In this document: piece after piece, positions 5,239 through 7,525 of the stretch
Position numbering within the stretch: position 1 is the stretch's first letter
Layout of the letters: each line of letters begins with the position of its first letter
Source: CAZBDU01 sp964490725
GTDB taxonomy: Bacteria > Spirochaetota > Spirochaetia > SZUA-6 > DRHE01
Length of the DNA stretch: 7,525 bases
Direction: 5' to 3'
Assembly (NCBI GenBank): GCA_964490725.1
Contig: CAZBDU010000160.1
Location: forward strand, 1-7,525
The notes under the pieces: generated by a model
The model's database searches: none
The model's input: only the letters and a program-made list of their open reading frames with translations
What the model was told of the DNA's origin: nothing
Translations under genes and position numbers: made by a program

Positions 5239-5946
5239 ATGGCGAGGATATTCCTGGTGGAGGACAACGAGAACGTCCGCGAGGCGGCCGCCTCCTACCT
5301 GCGGCTGGCCGAGCACGAGGTGGTAGAGTTCGGCCGCGCCGCCGGGGTGGAGGAGGCGCTCGCCGCCCGGGAGCCGCAGCTTCTGATCCTGGACGTGATG
5401 CTGCCGGACGGCGACGGCTTTCAGCTTGCCCGCCGGATCCGCCGCAGCTCCCGGGTGCCGATCCTTTTTCTCACCGCCCGGACCTCGGAGTCGGACCGCA
5501 TAGCCGGTTTCGAGGTGGGAGGGGACGACTACGTGGTGAAGCCCTTCTCCGCCAAGGAGCTCGCTCTGCGGGTGCAGGCCATCCTGCGACGCGCGGGGGG
5601 CGGGGAGGAAGGCACGTCCGCCGGCGTGCAGCGGTGGCGCCTGGGGGGGCAGGTGCTCAGCATGGACGCGGCGGCGCACCGCGCCGGCCTGGACGGCCGG
5701 GAGCTTTCCCTCACCGGGGCGGAGTGGCGGATCCTGGCCTACCTGTCCCGCCATGCCGGGCTGGTGATCAGCCGGGAGAAGCTGCTGGGTGAGAGCCTGG
5801 ACTACCTGTCCCCGGAAGGCTCCGAGCGCACGGCGGACACCCACGTGAAGAACCTGCGGGCCAAGCTGGGTCAGGCCGGCTGGGTGGAGACGGTGCGCGG
5901 CTTCGGCTACCGTTTTGCGGGAGAACCGCTGGCAGGACCGCAGTGA
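5239..5946 (+). CDS. OmpR/PhoB-family response regulator
   Basis: This 235-residue cytoplasmic transcription factor has a receiver domain (about 2-115) and a winged-helix DNA-binding domain (about 128-227). The receiver has the acidic pocket Glu8-Asp9, the phosphorylation site Asp52 (LLILDVMLPDGDG), Thr79 (FLTAR) and Lys101 (VVKPF). The output domain shows LSLTGAEWRILAYL, VISREKLL, then RTADTHVKNLRAKL and the wing VETVRGFGYRF. The ATG at 5239 begins MARIFLVEDNEN, exactly where receivers start. A GTG at 5176 in the same frame is rejected because the promoter lies inside that extension. The gene overlaps the kinase by 4 bp (GTGA), so the two are a cognate pair. It is transcribed divergently from the polyferredoxin operon, which it probably controls through the repeats at 5164-5181. 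The signal is unknown. Confidence 0.95.
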   Translation: MARIFLVEDNENVREAAASYLRLAEHEVVEFGRAAGVEEALAAREPQLLILDVMLPDGDGFQLARRIRRSSRVPILFLTARTSESDRIAGFEVGGDDYVVKPFSAKELALRVQAILRRAGGGEEGTSAGVQRWRLGGQVLSMDAAAHRAGLDGRELSLTGAEWRILAYLSRHAGLVISREKLLGESLDYLSPEGSERTADTHVKNLRAKLGQAGWVETVRGFGYRFAGEPLAGPQ

Positions 5947-7214
5947 GACATCTGTTTGTCCGCACCCTGCTGGCCTTCCTGGTGGCCCTGCTGGTGATGG
6001 TGGCAAGCCTGGCCGCGGTGCTGCAGCTCGGCTTCCGGCGCTCCATCCAGGACTGGAACCGGGCCAGGCTGGCGGAGGTGGAGCGCTTCGCGGAGGCCGT
6101 GCTGCGGGGAGAGGCGGACCAGCAAAGGCCCCCGGAGAACGTGCCCGTGTTCGTTTTCGATCCGGCCCGGGAGCTGGTGTACACCAACCGGGGCCAGGCC
6201 AGGAGGCTGCAGGGAGAGGATGCTCCGCCGCTTGCCCCGGTGGAGCGTGCGGGGAAGCTGCTGGGCTACTACTACACCACGCCTTCCCACTTCCTCGAGG
6301 ACCAGGCCAACGAGCGCCTCCTGCACACCATGAGGCGGGCGGTGCTCGCGGGGCTGGGTATCTCTCTGGGAGTATCCCTGCTGTTCGCGCTGGGGTTCTC
6401 CCGTTCCCTGTCGGCGCCGGCGGTGGAGGTGGCCAGAGGCATCGACCGCCTGGCCGGCGGCGCCCTGGCGCCGGGGATTCCCGAGCGGGGCGCCGAGGAG
6501 CTGGCGCGGATCGCCCGCTCGGCCAACCGGCTGGCGCGGCAGCTGGCGCGGGAGCAGGACGTACGCCGCCAGTGGCTGCAGGACATCGTCCACGATCTGC
6601 GTACCCCCGTCTCCGCCCTGAAGGCCCAGTTCGAGGCCATGCAGGACGGCGTGCTGCCTGTCACGCCGGAGCGGATCCGGCGCAACGTGGTGGAGGTGCG
6701 GCGCATCGAGGGGCTGGTCTCCGGCCTGGAGGAGCTGATGCGCCTGGAGTCGCCGGAGATGACCGCGGAGGCCGGCGAGGTGAGCGGCGACAGCCTGCTG
6801 GCGGAGCTCACCGACCGCTTTGCCCTGGAGGCGGAGCGCAAGGGGATCCGTCTGGAGGCGGACAACCGGGCCGGCTTCTTTCGCGCTGACCACGGGCTGC
6901 TGCTGCGCGCGGCCAGCAACCTGGTTGCCAACGCCCTGCGCCACGCTCCCCAGGGCGGCAGGGTGGCCGTCGTGATCCTGCGGCGCCAGGGAGAGGTGGC
7001 CTTGAGGGTGACCAACAGCGGCCCGCCGGTGCCGGAGGTGGAGCTGGAGCGGGTCTTCGACCGCCTCTTCCGGGGTGAGTACGCCAGGAGCAGCAGTGGC
7101 TCCGGGCTGGGGCTCACCATCGCGCGGCGGATCGCCGAGCTCCACGGCGGCGGCGCGCGGCTGTGGAACGAGCCGGGAGGCGTGGCGGCGGAGCTCACCC
7201 TGGCCGCACGCTGA
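5943..7214 (+). CDS. Membrane sensor histidine kinase, partner of the upstream regulator
   Basis: This 423-residue kinase should autophosphorylate and pass phosphate to Asp52 of its partner. TM1 is about 5-29. A small extracytoplasmic sensor region of about 100 residues (30-131) has no recognised fold. TM2 is about 133-153. A HAMP linker (about 154-205) follows. The dimerisation domain carries the H box IVHDLRTPVSALK with His217. In the ATPase domain the N box is NLVANALRHA (N326, N330), the F box FDRLFRG (372-378) and G2 SGSGLGLTIARR (385-396). The G1 box is VTNSGPPVP (356-364), where the usual D-x-G-x-G becomes N-S-G-P-P; this variant occurs in other kinases and need not abolish activity. 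Start is GTG at 5943-5945, overlapping the regulator stop as GTGA, with AGGA nearby. The small sensor could detect an envelope or redox-related cue, but nothing in it identifies a ligand. Confidence 0.93.
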   Translation: MRHLFVRTLLAFLVALLVMVASLAAVLQLGFRRSIQDWNRARLAEVERFAEAVLRGEADQQRPPENVPVFVFDPARELVYTNRGQARRLQGEDAPPLAPVERAGKLLGYYYTTPSHFLEDQANERLLHTMRRAVLAGLGISLGVSLLFALGFSRSLSAPAVEVARGIDRLAGGALAPGIPERGAEELARIARSANRLARQLAREQDVRRQWLQDIVHDLRTPVSALKAQFEAMQDGVLPVTPERIRRNVVEVRRIEGLVSGLEELMRLESPEMTAEAGEVSGDSLLAELTDRFALEAERKGIRLEADNRAGFFRADHGLLLRAASNLVANALRHAPQGGRVAVVILRRQGEVALRVTNSGPPVPEVELERVFDRLFRGEYARSSSGSGLGLTIARRIAELHGGGARLWNEPGGVAAELTLAAR

Positions 7215-7224
7215 GACTCCAAAG

Positions 7225-7247
7225 CCCCCGGGAGCCGGGCGCCCCGG
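7225..7247 (+). terminator. Weak candidate terminator after the kinase gene
   Basis: Eleven bases after the kinase stop the DNA can fold as CCCGG-GAG-CCGGG (7227-7231 with 7235-7239) or as CCGGG with CCCGG (7228-7232 with 7243-7247). There is no T tract, only a short AAA. It could attenuate read-through before the lipoprotein promoter, but evidence is thin. Confidence 0.25.
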
Positions 7248-7251
7248 AAAC

Positions 7252-7280
7252 GTGCCAATTCCCTACAAACATGCTAAGGT
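7252..7280 (+). promoter_or_regulatory. Promoter of the lipoprotein gene
   Basis: A -35 of GTGCCA (7252-7257, four of six consensus bases) and a -10 of TAAGGT (7275-7280) are 17 bp apart, with TG at 7272-7273 as an extended -10. The nine bases TGCTAAGGT repeat those before the DUF362 gene. Local AT richness supports it. Transcription would start near 7287, giving a leader of about 84 bases. Confidence 0.55.
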
Positions 7281-7288
7281 TCATTGCA

Positions 7289-7352
7289 GCACCGCAACAC
7301 CGTCTCCCGGCGCGACGCCGGGTCCGGCGGGTCCGGAGATCTCCGCCGGTGC
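7289..7352 (+). promoter_or_regulatory. Structured 5' leader of the lipoprotein mRNA
   Basis: Three perfect pairings lie in the predicted leader. CCCGGCG at 7306-7312 pairs with CGCCGGG at 7316-7322 around a CGA loop. CCGGCGG at 7324-7330 pairs with CCGCCGG at 7343-7349. GCACCG at 7289-7294 can pair with CGGTGC at 7347-7352, enclosing the first and competing with the second. A strong ribosome site, AGGAGGGAGGAGG, follows at once. It does not match a riboswitch class I can recognise. Alternative folds could gate translation, but this is inference. Confidence 0.35.
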
Positions 7353-7370
7353 AGGAGGGAGGAGGAGCGT

Positions 7371-7525
7371 ATGTCAGGGCGGGGGACTTGGATGCGTGCG
7401 GCGGGGCTGGCCGCGGCCGCGGCGCTTGGCGTTGTGCTGCTGGGCTGCCCGAGCCCGAAAAGCGGGCAGCTCCGCTTCGTGGCCGTGGGGGCGGCGGGGA
7501 CGCTTCTGGTCTCCGAGGATGGGGG
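7371..7525 (+). CDS. Lipoprotein, partial, possible Ycf48/BNR-like propeller
   Basis: Only the first 51 complete codons are in the window; the gene runs off the right edge. The ATG at 7371 has a strong AGGAGG-type ribosome site. The N-terminus (MSGRGTWMRAA) is basic, followed by an Ala/Leu/Val-rich helix and the lipobox LLGC, so cleavage should leave Cys26 as the lipidated residue. The mature start, CPSPKSGQLRFVAVG, then AAGTLLVSEDGG, fits the first blade of proteins with repeated AVG-x-x-GT-(I/L)-x-x-S-x-DGG units (Ycf48-like or BNR-like propellers), usually exported binding or assembly factors. One repeat is too little to be sure of the fold. It has its own promoter, so it need not be in the two-component operon, though it could be a target of it. 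Confidence 0.75.
   Translation, partial: MSGRGTWMRAAGLAAAAALGVVLLGCPSPKSGQLRFVAVGAAGTLLVSEDG

Noticed and set aside
5907..7145. 412-codon minus-strand frame opposite the histidine kinase
   Set aside because: Antisense shadow of a kinase with all conserved boxes; rich in Arg, Gln, His and Pro with no recognisable domain.
7281..7370. Known riboswitch in the lipoprotein leader
   Set aside because: Stems are present, but I could not match conserved loop sequences of any class I know, including cyclic di-GMP types.
1..7525. tRNA, rRNA, CRISPR array, insertion sequence or attachment site
   Set aside because: No regularly spaced repeat-spacer pattern, transposase motif, terminal inverted repeats with target duplication, or cloverleaf with a TTC-type arm was seen.

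Overview
The window is bacterial DNA of very high GC content (about 70 percent by eye) with strong Shine-Dalgarno sites, sigma70-like promoters carrying a TGCTA extended -10, a lipobox-type lipoprotein and an OmpR/EnvZ-like two-component system. Several iron-sulfur proteins suggest an anaerobic or facultative redox lifestyle. The style of the histidine kinase and lipoprotein would fit a high-GC spirochaete or another free-living anaerobe, but the lineage cannot be fixed from this window.

Layout, left to right. Bases 1-133 are GC-rich with a degenerate tandem repeat, possibly the Pro/Ala-rich tail of an upstream gene. A DUF362 / 4Fe-4S protein (180-1313, +) follows a pair of tandem 8-bp palindromes. 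It converges across a 66-bp gap full of nested inverted repeats on a two-gene minus-strand operon, read from right to left: a Clp1/Grc3-type polynucleotide 5'-kinase (2158-3099) and then a SMUG1-type uracil-DNA glycosylase (1380-2120). Both families are best known from eukaryotes. The operon has a good promoter at 3188-3217. Diverging from it is a short, frameshifted and truncated piece that looks like the N-terminus of a penicillin-acylase-family enzyme (3232-3430, +). It runs directly into the 3' end of the next minus-strand gene.

That gene belongs to a second minus-strand operon: a NapH-like membrane polyferredoxin (4200-5060), translationally coupled (TGATG) to a membrane-anchored protein (3403-4200) with two copies of an RG-x-x-T(L/F) helical module joined by an Ala/Pro linker. 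Divergent from it is a response regulator (5239-5946) and sensor histidine kinase (5943-7214), overlapping by 4 bp. The shared intergenic region (5061-5238) holds two TGTGAAG repeats exactly 11 bp apart, the geometry expected for an OmpR-family dimer, placed to act on both promoters. I infer that the two-component system regulates itself and the redox operon. The window ends in the start of a lipoprotein (7371-7525, partial) with a structured leader and the beginning of what may be a Ycf48/BNR-like propeller.

Points most worth a second look: the SMUG1 plus 5'-kinase operon as a possible end-processing repair module; the duplicated RG-x-x-T domain in the polyferredoxin partner; the 11-bp repeat operator; and the decayed penicillin-acylase start.
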